Translations under genes and position numbers: made by a program | NCBI GenBank assembly: GCA_022578605.1 | Contig: MU394158.1 | Coordinates: forward strand, 1 to 64,000 | Length of the DNA stretch: 64,000 nt | Source: Camillea tinctor | Lineage: Eukaryota > Ascomycota > Sordariomycetes > Xylariales > Xylariaceae | Direction of reading: 5' to 3' | Notes under the pieces: model-generated | What the model was told of the DNA's origin: nothing | Seen by the model: the letters and a program-made list of their open reading frames with translations, nothing else | The model's database searches: none | Part shown: positions 51,267 through 62,638 of the stretch, one piece after another | How the letters are laid out: every line of letters starts with the position of its first letter | How positions within the stretch are numbered: position 1 is the first letter of the stretch

Positions 51267-53737
51267 CTACTGCAAGAGCGACAGCTTCGGCGATGCCTTC
51301 TCCTCGTTATCCCGCTCCTCGGCCTCCACGTCGTGCAGCGCCGCGGCGCCGTCGCCCAGGACCACGGCGCGCAGCTCGTTGCGCAGCGTCTGCTCGAGCT
51401 TGTCGAGGATCCACTCGGCCTCCTCGCGCGGGTCCATGAGGGGGCTGTGGTGGCCGACCCAGGACCACTTCTGCTTATCATTACCGCTGTGTCGGTGTGC
51501 GGCCTCTGTCGGGGTTCCCGGGACGGGCTTGCGGTGCGTTTCCGGGCTGCTCTCGTCTTCGCCTATGAGGTGGAGGTACCATGCCCTAGAATAGGAGGAA
51601 GGGGGGAGGATTAGTTAGTGTTTAGATTATAGGAGATGGTCTCTGCTCGGTATGTGACGTTGTGGGTTGAAGGTGGGATGTTGGGGAGTTTAGGGGGCTA
51701 AGTTGATGAAAAGGGGGTGGGAAGAATTGGGAGGGGGGGTCGGGGAAAATGATCTTATCACTTACCACTCCTTGAACGTGTACTTCCGCGGTGGTGAGCT
51801 CTGTAGATGCTTGGTCACGCGTCTTATCTCGTCAATTAGGACTAAGTGGTATTCAGAGCGTGTTTTTGGTAACTCGGTTGGGAGATTGTCTCTGTCTTTG
51901 GAGGCCTTGCGTTTAGGACTTCTCTTTACCTCTCGTTGGTAGGGCGAATCCCCCGATCTCGATGGATCGCGTCCCCGTTTATTAGAATCAGTTGGTTTCA
52001 ACGCATTTTGTGTTTGGTGATTCCGCCTATCATTAGATTTGTTATTATCGACAGAGGCGTATTTATTCGCTTCCTCCGGTCCGGTGCTTTCAAGCTCGTT
52101 TTCTTCATCCCTGCGGATCTGAGTTGCACCAAGGAACCCCGGTGGCGACTCCTCAATATCATCCTCTACAAATAGCATACCAAAACTTAATCTAGACAAA
52201 ACTTGCTTGGCTTCGTGCTTGAAGCCATGCTCTGACGGCAGAATTGTCAGGTTTCCGAGTAGCAATGTACCGTCCTTGATCGTCTTGACAACAGTGTCAC
52301 CAGCATTCGAAATGAGAACTGTCGTGGTAGGAAGAGCAAGAAGAGACCAAAAAACAAAGAAAGCCTTTGCTGAATTCGATACTGGGGTAAAATCACCGTA
52401 TCCAATTGTTGTAAGTGCTGTGAAGCTGAAGTAGATGCCATCAAAGTATGACCACCCTTGGTATGGTGCTTCGCATTCTTGAAATATTTTGGCGCCAACA
52501 AGCCATAACACAGCCCATGTGGTAAATGATATGACCATGGCCATCCACCGCCTTCTCTTAGAAGCCTTGTCCTGGATCTTCCGCATCAGAGAAAACTCCT
52601 TGCGGCGACGGTTGAATTCCGCATGTGCATGTGGAGGGCCTTTATTCTCTGGATAATAGTCATAGTCGAAGTTGTCATATTGGACAGGCTTAAGCATATT
52701 TCCTTTGCCCTTCCGTCTCAACCGTTGAATGAGCTCCCGTCGCATTTTTTCCAGCATTCTTGCATCTAGCCTTCGCTTCCCCCTGTCCAGTATTAGACTT
52801 CGAATTGAACCAATGACTAAACCAATGCTTATAATGCCAACAAGCGCGTAGGGAATTAAAAGTGCGCGTCCGATAGAAGTTTGCGGAGATATGTCGCCGT
52901 GGCCCACGGTAAAAAGGGTGACATCGGCCCAGTAGACGGAGTCCAGGTAATTCCAGTCTTCAATATTGCAGAATAACAAAGCACCGAGGAGGAGGTACAT
53001 AAGAAATACGATTGTCTGGAGCATCAGAGTGCGTTGGCTAGCGGTCAGTTCGAAATCTTTCCCATAATGGCCCTTTTCTGCTCCCCAGACTGTGACTACC
53101 ATTAAGGAGGCCACTAGGAAATAGAGGATTGCAGCAAATATCCCATAGTAATAAGCCTGAGACCAGACATATTCGATCTCGGGCTGTATGGTTAGAGGAC
53201 CGCTTGCAGTGGCACACAGAGCTACAAGACACACGGCCGAGATATACCATCCGACTATGGTAATGGGTTGAGCAACAGAGAACCTCACTCTTTTGGTCAT
53301 GTTGAGTAGCAGGAACACGTTGGCAACAATAGCAATGACAAGCTGAACAGCGTTGATAGCAACTAACCAAGAAGGATCAGGCACGAAGACAGCCTTGGTG
53401 ACATCTGACCCCGGTGGTATATGCTGTCTCCAGTTCTTGACAAGCGCACATATACTGAAGCCCGAGGCAACTGGGCCCAGAGTGCCGGCTATCATAGGAA
53501 ATGCAGCGGAGGCAAACCACCAACGGCTTCACGATGGACGGTTCATCGATTAGTAACCAGCCAAAAGTGATTATCTAGGAGGATGGGTAGGTTGGAAACT
53601 AAATATATCTACCTGGGAATTAGATGAACTTGACCGGCCACCACCGAGTTCCGACCTGGCTTGTCTTCCTCTGTGCCAATAGCATCGAAAGTCTGCGCCT
53701 GTCTACCTACATTGTTGTTAAGGTCTGCGTCGTTCAT
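51267..53737 (-). CDS. TOK1-type outward-rectifier K+ channel (8 TM, two pores)
   Basis: The gene has three exons: 53737-53613, 53526-51766 and 51585-51267, giving 734 residues. The introns are 86 bp (with TACTAAT near the acceptor) and 180 bp. The first junction gives PSRWWFASAAFP, typical of the first membrane segment of fungal TOK channels; the last joins KYTFKEW to AWYLHLIGEDE. There are about eight membrane segments: roughly residues 44-66, 93-118, 131-150, 166-190, 210-230, 261-285, 370-392 and 425-450. Two pore loops are clear: P1 TVGHGD (248-253) and P2 TIGYGD (415-420). The basic cytosolic loop between 290 and 370 and the long charged C-terminal tail are usual for the family. Such plasma-membrane channels release K+ on depolarisation. 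His in the first filter is notable (yeast TOK1 has Leu there). The last exon is much more GC-rich than the rest. It is divergent from the hydrolase-fold gene. Confidence 0.95.
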
Positions 53738-54542
53738 CTTAACGAAGGCAAAGTGAAAGAGAAGAAAGAGAAGTATTCCAAGAACTATGACGAAACGAAT
53801 ATGATTATAATAGATCCTAGCATAAGAGGCATTGACAGTCGTATATGTGGGCTTGTATCCATGTTGATGGTGGTTAACTAGAGGAATATTCTCCTAGAAC
53901 CACCTATCAATATAGAACGTGGAAGGGAGATAAGTAAAAATAAAAAAAATAAAAAAATAGAAATAGAAATAAAAATAAAAAGTGGAAGAAGTGAGGATGA
54001 AGACGAAGACGATATGTGCTGATAACTTATAAGTGAAAGACTAAAGTAGGTGCACAAGTTAAAGTTATAGTTATAGATGTAGGAAGTGCTAGAATTATAG
54101 GTCAGGCGCTGCACCTTAGACCCTAGTTACCTAAGGTCATCTAAGATATAACCTATATGTATGACGTCGCTTGGCATTTAAACGGATAAGCACATGCGGT
54201 ACCTAGCCCCATTAGCGTCCTCCACCTGCAATGCAAGTATGACCTACCGCAACTAACTAGTTAGGTACACTAGACCTCAACTTCGTACCTACGTACATAC
54301 ATACATGCATAATTAGTACTTACTCCATACCTAAACTCCGAATCTTTTTTTTCTTTCTCTGAATTCTTTGTTCCCCCTCTTCCCCCCCCTTCCCCCATGC
54401 TCGTCACGAGATCACGCGTCGGACTTCTAGTAAAGTAAAAAGTCCACATAAATCTAGCACGACTAGGCTTATTCGTCCATTACCTTAGGTAACCTAAGAT
54501 CTACCCCCTTTTCACCTTTTGAAATCTAAAAGAGGGGAGAAG
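53738..54542. promoter_or_regulatory. Divergent intergenic region between K+ channel and hydrolase-fold gene
   Basis: This 805-bp stretch must hold both promoters. It contains an A-rich AAAAAT/GAAAT run (53935-53981), a GTACGTACATACATACATGC run (about 54290-54310) and, just upstream of the plus-strand gene, a pyrimidine tract (about 54342-54398). The tract resembles the CT-rich core-promoter elements common in filamentous fungi. Confidence 0.5.
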
Positions 54543-55970
54543 ATGAGAAGATGGATGCCACTTAGCCCCTCAATATTTACTCCCTCTCGTCGACTCGGAT
54601 CAAGGTTTCTAAGTACCGCCATTCACGATGTAACACGATTTAATATTCAATCCCGCTCCACGGGCAGTATTAATCTTGAGTATGTCAAATCACTCTGTCT
54701 TTCTTTTCAGTCTTTCTTACTTTTCTAATACCATCTCAGTTTTTACAACACCTCCACGTTACCCTCGTCTAACACCTTGCTACTATACCTACCACCATAT
54801 TCTACCACTTCCCCAGATCAGGGCTTCCAGCCGCCCTCATTCTGTCAAGATTATCCCACAGCCGTCATAAATTACCGATGGGCCGGTTTCTCTCCTTTTC
54901 ATATCCACACTACCACATCACCTCAGTCTTCCAGCAGCACCTACCTAGGATGGCCAACTCCTCTTCATGATGTCTTCGAGGCATACAGCTGGATTCTATC
55001 AAACCTCGAGTCCCTAGGCTACGAGCAGATGGATATATTCGTCTATGGTTCGTATCTCGGTGCATCATTGGCTACCTCGCTAGCCCTAACTGAATGCTAC
55101 CGTGACAATCCTGTAGCAATCCGAGGCTGTATCGCTTACAATGGCATATATGACTGGACCATGAGTCTACGTGACAACTCAAATCATAGAACACGGACTG
55201 AGCGGTTCATTGATGGGGGGTTGGGGGAGGCTAGCGGATGGCAGGAGACGATGAGCCATCTGCCGCCAACACCGTCACGAGACGCCGACTACCACCTCAT
55301 GGAGCGAAATATTGAACAATTATTCGGGCTGCCTCAACACGTATTCGACACGTTTGCGAGCCCTTGTTTATTATTCCATAGCCCTAGCCTCCTCGTACCT
55401 CCTGACTTTGACTCATCTGCCATTTCTATAAGCTCATTGTCAAAGGTGTACCCCTCTATTCAACATAAGGCGCTCAAAACAATCTCATCACAAATGGAAC
55501 GAATCAGAGGGTCACCACGCCCTTATCCACCACAGGGATCGAGACTACTGATCCCAGAAACTCTGCTTCTATATACAGAGCCGCCGCAACGTCTACGTTC
55601 ACACCGGAAACGGGATCGAGGGAGGACATTTAAAGACCAGGCAATGAGGTTAGCAGAATATATGCGACAAGCTGTCAAGTTCCGGCCAAAGCAGATGCCA
55701 AATACGGATGATAAAGAAGAACAGCAGATGGGAATACTGGAAGGAGGAGATGGGGAGGAAGGAGCCAGGGAAGAGGGAGAGGGAGAGGGAGAAGCGGTAG
55801 TACCCGAGCCATCAAAAGAGGAAATGAAATTGAGAGAAGACATAGTACAGACATATCGCGTTCAGGTCAACCCCGAGATGGGAGAATTAGGGGATGATGG
55901 GAATGTTTTGGCTACCGAATGGCTAGAGAACTTTGCCTTGAAACCACCACCGGATGACAGGAATAGTTGA
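54543..55970 (+). CDS. Mitochondria-type alpha/beta-hydrolase-fold protein lacking the Ser nucleophile
   Basis: The gene has two exons, 54543-54679 and 54740-55970, with a 60-bp intron (GTATGT donor, CTCAG acceptor), giving 455 residues. The join makes GSINLDFYNTSTLPSSNTLL, which restores the first strands and the oxyanion-type LYLPPYS turn. The ATG at 54543 has A at -3; another at 54555 is possible. The N-terminus is Arg/Ser-rich without acids (for example IFTPSRRLGSRFLSTAIH), like a mitochondrial targeting sequence. The hydrolase core includes TAVINYRWAGFSPFH, a histidine-containing WPTPLHDVFEAYSWI and the elbow VYGSYLGASLA (149-153 is GSYLG). The central residue of GxSxG is Tyr, so ordinary serine hydrolase activity is unlikely. 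A basic segment (about 330-370) and an acidic Glu/Gly run (about 385-405) precede a conserved-looking tail. The substrate is unknown. Confidence 0.88.
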
Positions 55971-56493
55971 ATTTGAATATATGGAAGATATTATAAAAAT
56001 GAAAGCAGGCCCACGATAACATATACCACAATTCCGTTCCGCCTCCTCATGAACCACTTGGCCATCATGAAGCCATCAATATCTATAGCAGTCTTTGGGC
56101 CATAGGGACGTACGTACGTTGGTACTACACGGGCTGATCTAGTCTCTTGTGGCAAGAATTGTCTCTTACAGAAGGGCGAGGAAAGCCTTCAACCCGAAAT
56201 CAATCGATTAGATACCTTAGTCAATTATTCCTTGTATGTTGACAGCGTCTGACGACAACTTACTACCTAGTAAATAAAGGAGACGATATCGCTCCCCTAC
56301 TAACAACTTAATATGAACCCAGAAGAAAATTGAGCGACAAAAAAAATCACTGAATGTGCAATGCAATATACACTTAGGTATAATAAAATAATTGACTAAA
56401 AAGTGAAGATAGAGGGGGCAAAAAACATTTACCCTTCAAAATGAAAAGCGACGTTGAGATATGAAAAAAGTCTGGAAAAAAATAAAAAGGAAG
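55971..56493. other. Intergenic, 3' region of the hydrolase-fold gene
   Basis: The region is AT-rich with nothing else I can name. It should contain the 3' untranslated region of the upstream gene and the U-rich termination sequence of the minus-strand tRNA (an A-rich run on the plus strand at about 56468-56487). Confidence 0.5.
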
Positions 56494-56582
56494 GGCTTCA
56501 CCGGGATTCGAACCCGGGGCCTCTCGCATTTCAGGTGTGAAAGGAACCCAAAGCGAGAATCATACCACTAGACCATGAAGCC
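56494..56582 (-). tRNA. tRNA-Pro (anticodon TGG) with 18-bp intron
   Basis: The minus strand folds as a full cloverleaf: a 7-bp acceptor stem (GGCTTCA/TGAAGCC), the D-arm GTCTAGTGGTAT, an anticodon stem CTCGC/GCGAG and the T-arm GGTTCGAATCC. The loop TTTGGGT places TGG at 56550-56548, reading CCA (Pro). An 18-bp intron (56546-56529) interrupts the gene one base 3' of the anticodon, the canonical position for nuclear tRNA introns. The CCA end is not encoded, as expected in eukaryotes. Confidence 0.96.
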
Positions 56583-58656
56583 GTGGAACCCGGAAGACTG
56601 AATTTCTCCGATCTTCGTTAGGAAAAGTCCGGCTTATTGCGGGTTATATGCTCAAATATGTCAGGTTTGTAAAGGGAAAAGCACTAGTGGCGGCACGGAC
56701 CACCTGTGCTCCTTTTTTCGGTATGGAGACTAGGGAAGAGAGAGGAAAAAGAGAGGCGTGCTAGGGTAAATGGGCTGGAATAACAGATATTGTTGGTTGG
56801 TGTATTGGGCAATAAGAGAGGTTTCGGTGAGCAGATACGCGTAAGCTCTTTGTAGTCGGTTGTAATAGAAATTTGTATAAGTTGCCGTGCCCTACGTAGG
56901 GACTGGCTTGTCTGATCAATGGAGCAGCTGGGCTTCTGTCTCGAGTTTGGTCTCGTGTCATGCTGTGTGACAGGCATTTTCATGCTACGTTCATCCCACC
57001 CCTGGGCGAAGTCAAACGAGTAGAAGCAGGAGCTGGTTGGATTAGGTGAGAGGAGTGTGTTGCTCTGATACACTATCCTCGTGCCCTTGCACATAGCAGA
57101 TAGAGATGGTGCTTGTCTCCTATTCGGAATGCCTCTGGTGATAAATCAATCATATCTCCTTCCGTAGGACAACATGCCGGTTGATGGTAGAACCTTGTTG
57201 ATGAATTCCCGTTTGCTGTCTGGACTGGGAGGTGCTTACTAGCTGAGAAATGAATAATACTTATTCCCCGGTGCCTATTAGCATAGATAATAGAAAACGT
57301 AGAGGAAGCTAGGTACCTAGTATATAACATCAGTGTGTACGATATGACTATCCTTCTGTACAAGCTAATCACAATGGTGATGTGTGATGCAATATCATCT
57401 CAAAGATGTCAGGTGCTTTTATGTGTGTGAATAGCACTTAACCATTTAAGAAATAAGTGTTGAATATCTCAAGATGTTGCATTTTGATTTATGTAGGATG
57501 CCTATTCAAGGCATTAGCAGCTGCTCTTTACTTATCTGTTCTTGTAGAAATTTTAGACATGTTGTGATAAGGAACTCCGTCATCCGTTTGTGTACAGGGG
57601 AGGTGGTGATATGGGACGATGAACTAGGAATCAGTGAAAGGGTAGCAACGACAACAACAAGCATATTATAATTACAATGACTTTATGTAGTGGTAAGTAC
57701 TAAGTAGTTGGCGATTTCCTAAGAAGCTTCCCAAGCGTTTGTTTCTGTTGATATTGGTGCTTTCCCCTTTCAATAATTTATAATGCAGGTAACCGCTTGT
57801 TGTGACAATAGGCGACCAGGTTCACGGGTTATCAACAAGACCCATTAAGTGATGTTCTCAGATACTTCCCTCATAAATGTCATTTGCTATTTTCTGATCG
57901 GAGTCGAGTCACACTATCCTTCCGATTCTAGTTGCATCCACTGTATATCTATATTTATGATACCAATTTATGATATCCTTGACTACAGCGCTTAGGACAT
58001 GATAGGCCCTTAAGTGTTCTATACCCTTTCCTTCAGGGCATCTTATATCTCTTGACAACTGCCTATTATCGAAATAGGAGAGAAATTGTAACCCTAGGGT
58101 GTGGAGTGTGACTGCTGTGTATAGATCACATGTGTTAGATATTATGATCATGAAGATATTCTTAATTCATTGTTAGAAACTTAATATATGTCTACATATC
58201 TGGTGAGTATTTAACAAGTTTCAATGAGGCTTTATGAAATTTTTATCTGTTTCTCAGTTAACTGAAAACATATCTTGAAGGACATAGTATGGCAGAAAAC
58301 ATCAGGCGGCTATTATCGAAACATGATCTAGGCCACTATATATCATGAGAGTACATTGTTGAGACTACGGCTTTTAATAATGGGGAACCTTTCGATTTTA
58401 TGTTTAGAGAAACTTACTGCTATGATAAGCCATTTGTATCCGAAGTCTATTTATTCTATTGTAAGTTTCCTCTTCTACTTAGCTGTCTTGTCCTTTATTT
58501 TTACTCTATAGGCTCTGATCGTTATTTCGTCGCCATGATGTGTCTCTGCATAGTTTCCCCTCCACTGACTAGACTAACAATAAATATATCTGATTTTATG
58601 GATAGACTAGGACTGATGTCCTCGCTTATACGCACCCCCCTTAATGTACCTCTCGC
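56583..58656. other. Gene-free stretch, AT-richer
   Basis: No gene is supported. A 136-codon minus-strand frame (56684-57094) has no recognisable features. The last few hundred bases are the 3' flank of the histidine phosphatase gene. Confidence 0.5.
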
Positions 58657-59519
58657 TCAGTTCGGCGGATTTTTCCGAGCGAGCCTCGCCGTTTCTTCTC
58701 TTATTATTGCCGCCTTGAAGGCCTCACTGATTTCTATCTGTTCACTCCCCGTAAGGGGGATCTCCCGCCCCTGTCTCCCGCGGCGGCTTGATAACGTCTC
58801 TTTTAGTGTTGCGTTGGGGTCTTGGCCCGACTTATCCTCAAATTCGTATGACCGGAGCTCAACATTGGCCCACCCGGTGCCTGTTAGGAATGGCCTAATT
58901 AGCTATAATGATGGCTTTCTGGAAATGGGTCATAATGATAAAGATCAGTGAGGATGGAGGGAATTCACGCACCACGATCCATTTTAACGCCGTCCCAGTC
59001 TTCGGTTAGGAAATGCAGTATGCCTCCGTGGGTGACTAGAACCACCTGGGCATCGTCGCCGGCCTGCTGTACTAATTCTCGCAACCACACTCTGGCGCTC
59101 CGCGCTCTGGCCTCGAGGTTGTCCGGGCTCGGGTAGTACTTGCTAGTTGCCGTCTTGTCGTTCCATCCGTCTTGGACGAGGCGGAAATCCACTTGGTCGC
59201 CGAACTCCGCCTGAAGCTTGGCTGGATCCGTGCCGATGTCGCAGGGCAACGTAGAGATCTCCTGTGCGTCAGGGAGCGCAATGATCGTCTTGCCAGCCTG
59301 GACGACGGGAGCGAACGAACGCAGGCAAGTGAACAATGTGCGACGCAAGGGAGATGCGACTAAGTGCGTGATCTTATCGTGCGAGGGAAACCGGCTGCAG
59401 AGGCCATCGCATTGCTTCTCGCCCTCAGGAGTCAAATTGGGGTCCCGAAGTTGCTGGTTTTCCACGGAGAGATTGTGATACCCCTGAGCGTGGCGGACAA
59501 GGTGAATGATTGGGGTCAT
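58657..59519 (-). CDS. Histidine phosphatase (phosphoglycerate-mutase-like) family protein
   Basis: The gene has two exons, 59519-58973 and 58880-58657, with a 92-bp intron (GTGCGT donor, AACAG acceptor), giving 256 residues. The start ATG at 59519 gives MTPIIHLVRHAQGYHNLS, typical of fungal members. The RHG motif is LVRHAQG, with H10 as the phospho-accepting residue. Other expected residues are seen: an arginine in SPLRRTL (about 59-60), E87 in DAQE as probable general acid and H164 in VTHGGILH. The splice junction gives RGTGWANVELRSYEFED, a conserved C-terminal block. The length fits the small phosphoglycerate-mutase-like fungal proteins, which act on phosphorylated small molecules or proteins rather than in glycolysis; the substrate cannot be told. 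No signal peptide is seen, so a cytosolic location is likely. Confidence 0.92.
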
Positions 59520-61597
59520 CTGGATGACCCGTCCGATGAGAGTGGGTAGTACCTAATTAATCGACCAAGGCACTCTCGGAGCTAATAGCGATTGCTACTT
59601 GTCGAGGGTTAATAGATTAACGGAAAGGCGCTCTTGATACTAGGGATAGACGGTAATTCCGGTACTGTCAATTAATAGAATTAGCAGAGGAGACGCTTAA
59701 GCTAATGATATCATCGAATAATCTCGGTGCGGGATTGATCTTTCTAGACCGTGTAAAAGACTCTGGTTTTTTCGGATCACTCAGGGTTTGTTTTTTTCTC
59801 GGTACCCAACTTTGAGTAAATAGTACGTACGAGTTTCGTGTTTTGGTGGTTTCCTCACAATGTTGTAATAGTGTATAATTGAAGTTGAACGGTACAGATC
59901 AACTGATAAAAATTGTACTCTAGAGATCGTTCATTTATATACATACAGTCTATGGAAAGACTCTAACTTAGTCATGTTAAGAGAAAGCATTGAAGGGTAA
60001 AGAAAATATTCTTCTTCTCTTCTCTTCTCAGCTCTTCTCGTGCATCGTGGCTTTTCGGACGCCTGTCACCCGGAACTAGTATCTTCTCCAAGTGTTCGGA
60101 TTCATGACTGAATGACTCTTCATAGCCCGATCTCGGTTCGGAAAACATGTAATGGAATTAAAACAAACAACTCAGCTGGTTGGATTGATGTAATTTAAGA
60201 TGAAAGTAGAGAAGAGGTTTAGCGATTTCTTTATTTTATAAATAGTAAATTGTCGCTATAAATATATCGTGTCAATTACCTATTTGTTTTAATGAATGCT
60301 ACGTAGTTAAACTACCTAGGTAAGTTTCGTTTAAGTTGCTATGTCTGTATGTAATGACTCGTGAGCGCAAATGAGAAGAATAAGAAAAAGAAGAAGAAGG
60401 AGAAGAATGAGAGGCTATCCATAATACGTACGATATGTACTGCCTTGATGTTGGTTCAAACACCAAGCATGTAGTAACTAACATTACCTAGTTGTAGGTG
60501 GTTACCGGCAGAACTGCCATGCACGATGCGGAAATTTTGACTAATAACTCGACCCGACCACAACACAATGGAGAAAAAAACCCACCAGTGAAGAACTTGG
60601 ATGGCTTGGAGTGCCGAACTGTTGGCCAATCCTGGGGTGCGTTTGTGCACTGCTGCCGCTGGGACTTACTTGTCTAGTCCTATTCTGTAGTTAAAGGCAT
60701 GTACAGTACGTACATAAACCTGCTGGAACTTGAAGTGTAAGAGAAGGCTATATTAGCTAATAGTAAGGCGTTTAGCGGTAGGCCGTTGAAGTTTGAATTC
60801 TCAAACCGGCTTATCTCGCATTACACCGCATGCGTTGGATCGGCCTTTACAGGTTGCCAAGGTCGCTGGGCTCAGTCATTTATTAGAGACCGCGCAGTTC
60901 GTATGCAGGCCCATGGCCTCTTTTTTAGTCCTTTGGCGCAGCATAGGTTAGCGAATAAAGTGCGCAAAACGTGGGCTGTTGTTACAATTCATGCATCAGC
61001 ATGAGTGAGCCATCATAGGTCGATACAAGTACGCTGGGTAGAACTGATATGCTGTAGCGTAGATACTATAGGTAGGTCGGTTGATACCGGCAGATACCTG
61101 CTTAGGTACGCTACTACACTAGGTACCTACTATATATATCATTGTGCATAGCAATTGGTAGTGTATGCGTACACTACATTAGCGTAAAATAAGCCATGAA
61201 TGCAACCACGTTGTCTTGTCTTGTCCTATTTTCCTCTTACCCTGTTGTTTCTCTTCTGTAAGAAGAGATAGAATCAATGAATGGGTGCCAAGCCATATCC
61301 ACGGAGAACGAGCAAAAGACCCCTTTTCTGGTATGGAGTACAACTACCTATTACACTGGAAAATAGGGAAGGAGAGAAAAAAAAAAGAATGGTCCAAGAA
61401 CAAAAATAAGTAAATGGGAAATTGAACCCTGGTTAATGGGCCCGAGCGCCTTGCAGTGGACGGGCGCTAATGTGCTGGTGTATCCACTTTCCTGGAGATA
61501 TCATTTCCCCAATTTTCATCTCCCTCCAGCACTGACTAAACAATACCAAGCTCCCCTCTTAACAAAACTCTCGACAAAACACTCTTTTTTAGCATCG
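59520..61597. other. Gene-free intergenic region
   Basis: No gene is supported. The stretch contains the promoter of the histidine phosphatase gene (left part), a CTTCT run (about 60010-60035), a purine run on the plus strand (about 60374-60405) and a perfect TACCTAGGTA palindrome (60313-60322). Short open frames lack family features. Confidence 0.5.
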
Positions 61598-61680
61598 TTT
61601 TTTCTTCTTCCCTTTTCTTCTTTCTCCCTTTCTCGATCATCTTCTCTTCCATTCCCATTAGCATTTTCTTTCCCCCATCC
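61598..61680 (+). promoter_or_regulatory. Pyrimidine-rich core-promoter tract
   Basis: A long CT-rich stretch (TTTTTTCTTCTTCCCTTTTC and onward) ends about 40 bases upstream of the start codon of the Lys/Ala-rich protein gene. CT-rich tracts at this position are typical of well-expressed genes of filamentous fungi. Confidence 0.55.
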
Positions 61681-61721
61681 ACGAAGCTTTTCCCCAAGCT
61701 GTCCTTCTCAATACCGCAATC

Positions 61722-62638
61722 ATGCCTGTCCGTACGTATAACCTCCCCTGAGCATCTCATTGGCTTTGCAACTGCTGTTACTGCTGCGGTCATCGTCTTG
61801 TCCCCCTTCTAGCTGCATCTTCCTTTTTTTTTTCTCTTCACCCTATACTCCGGGTAATTATCGATTCGACAAACATAGCCATAGTGGAATGACTATATCC
61901 TCTTGTTAACTAACTAGCTATATTTGCATTTCACCTTGTCACTATGTTCCCGAAACCCACAATACGATAGTTAGCGACTTGATGGACTAACGCGCTAACT
62001 TAACCTTCGCTATAGCTCTGAACGCGCTTGACAACCTTAAAGGCAAGCTGAAGGCCATCTTCAGCAAGAAGAACAAGGACAAGAAGGAGAAGAAAGAGAA
62101 GAAGGAAAAGAAAGACAAGAAGGGCAAGAAGGGCGAGCAGCCTGCCGAAGCACAGCCTGAGGGCACTGCTCCTGACGCCACAACCCCAGCCGGTAAGCCA
62201 CGCCGTTGAATTTTTTGAGTTTTTCTGAGGACTAGCCCGGGTCCAATCAAGACTCGTGAATCGACCGAAAACTGATCTTCCAAATTCCAGCTGCCGCCCC
62301 TGCCGCTACTGAGGGCGTTTCTGCTGAACCTCCTAAGCTCGACAATCCTGTCAAGGACGCTGACCCCGCTGGTACGTCGATTCCGCCCCCCTCTTCTCCT
62401 GGTCTCACTACGACCAATAGCGCCCCCCTGGACATTGTGGACATTCCCCCTTAACCTGCTGCGACTTAACTCAAGACATTGTTTCACTTGCATCCACCCC
62501 CACGCATTTCACTGACACTTCTCGTGCTTTCTAGCCCCAGCTGAAGCTCCCAAGGCTGAGGCCCCGGCTGAAGCTGCTGCCGAGGCCAAGCCCGCCGAAG
62601 AGCCCAAGAAGGAGGAAGCTCCTACTGCTGCCGCATAA
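61722..62638 (+). CDS. Small Lys-rich then Ala/Pro/Glu-rich protein, unknown function
   Basis: The gene has four exons: 61722-61731, 62016-62192, 62291-62371 and 62535-62638, giving 123 residues. The introns are 284, 98 and 163 bp, all GT-AG and all in phase 1. The first exon is ten bases (MPV plus one base); the second joins as PLNALDNLKGKLKAIFSKK, a short amphipathic helix. Next comes a highly basic run of KKEKK/KDKKGKK units (about residues 20-42), then an Ala/Pro/Glu-rich tail to the end. Each of the last two introns also falls after the first base of an Ala codon. No known domain, signal peptide or membrane segment is visible. The CT-rich promoter suggests strong expression. The very small first exon is the least certain part; the alternative GTATAA donor four bases later puts a stop in frame. 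Confidence 0.8.

Noticed and set aside
51115..51614. Plus-strand frames of up to 159 codons
   Set aside because: They are antisense to the GC-rich last exon of the K+ channel, where high GC suppresses stop codons in every frame.
56684..57094. Minus-strand 136-codon frame next to the tRNA
   Set aside because: Its composition is not protein-like, it shows no motif and no plausible splice extension.
58400..58951. Plus-strand 183-codon frame
   Set aside because: It overlaps exon 2 and the intron of the histidine phosphatase in antisense. The minus-strand splice model restores a conserved C-terminal block, so the plus frame is taken as chance.
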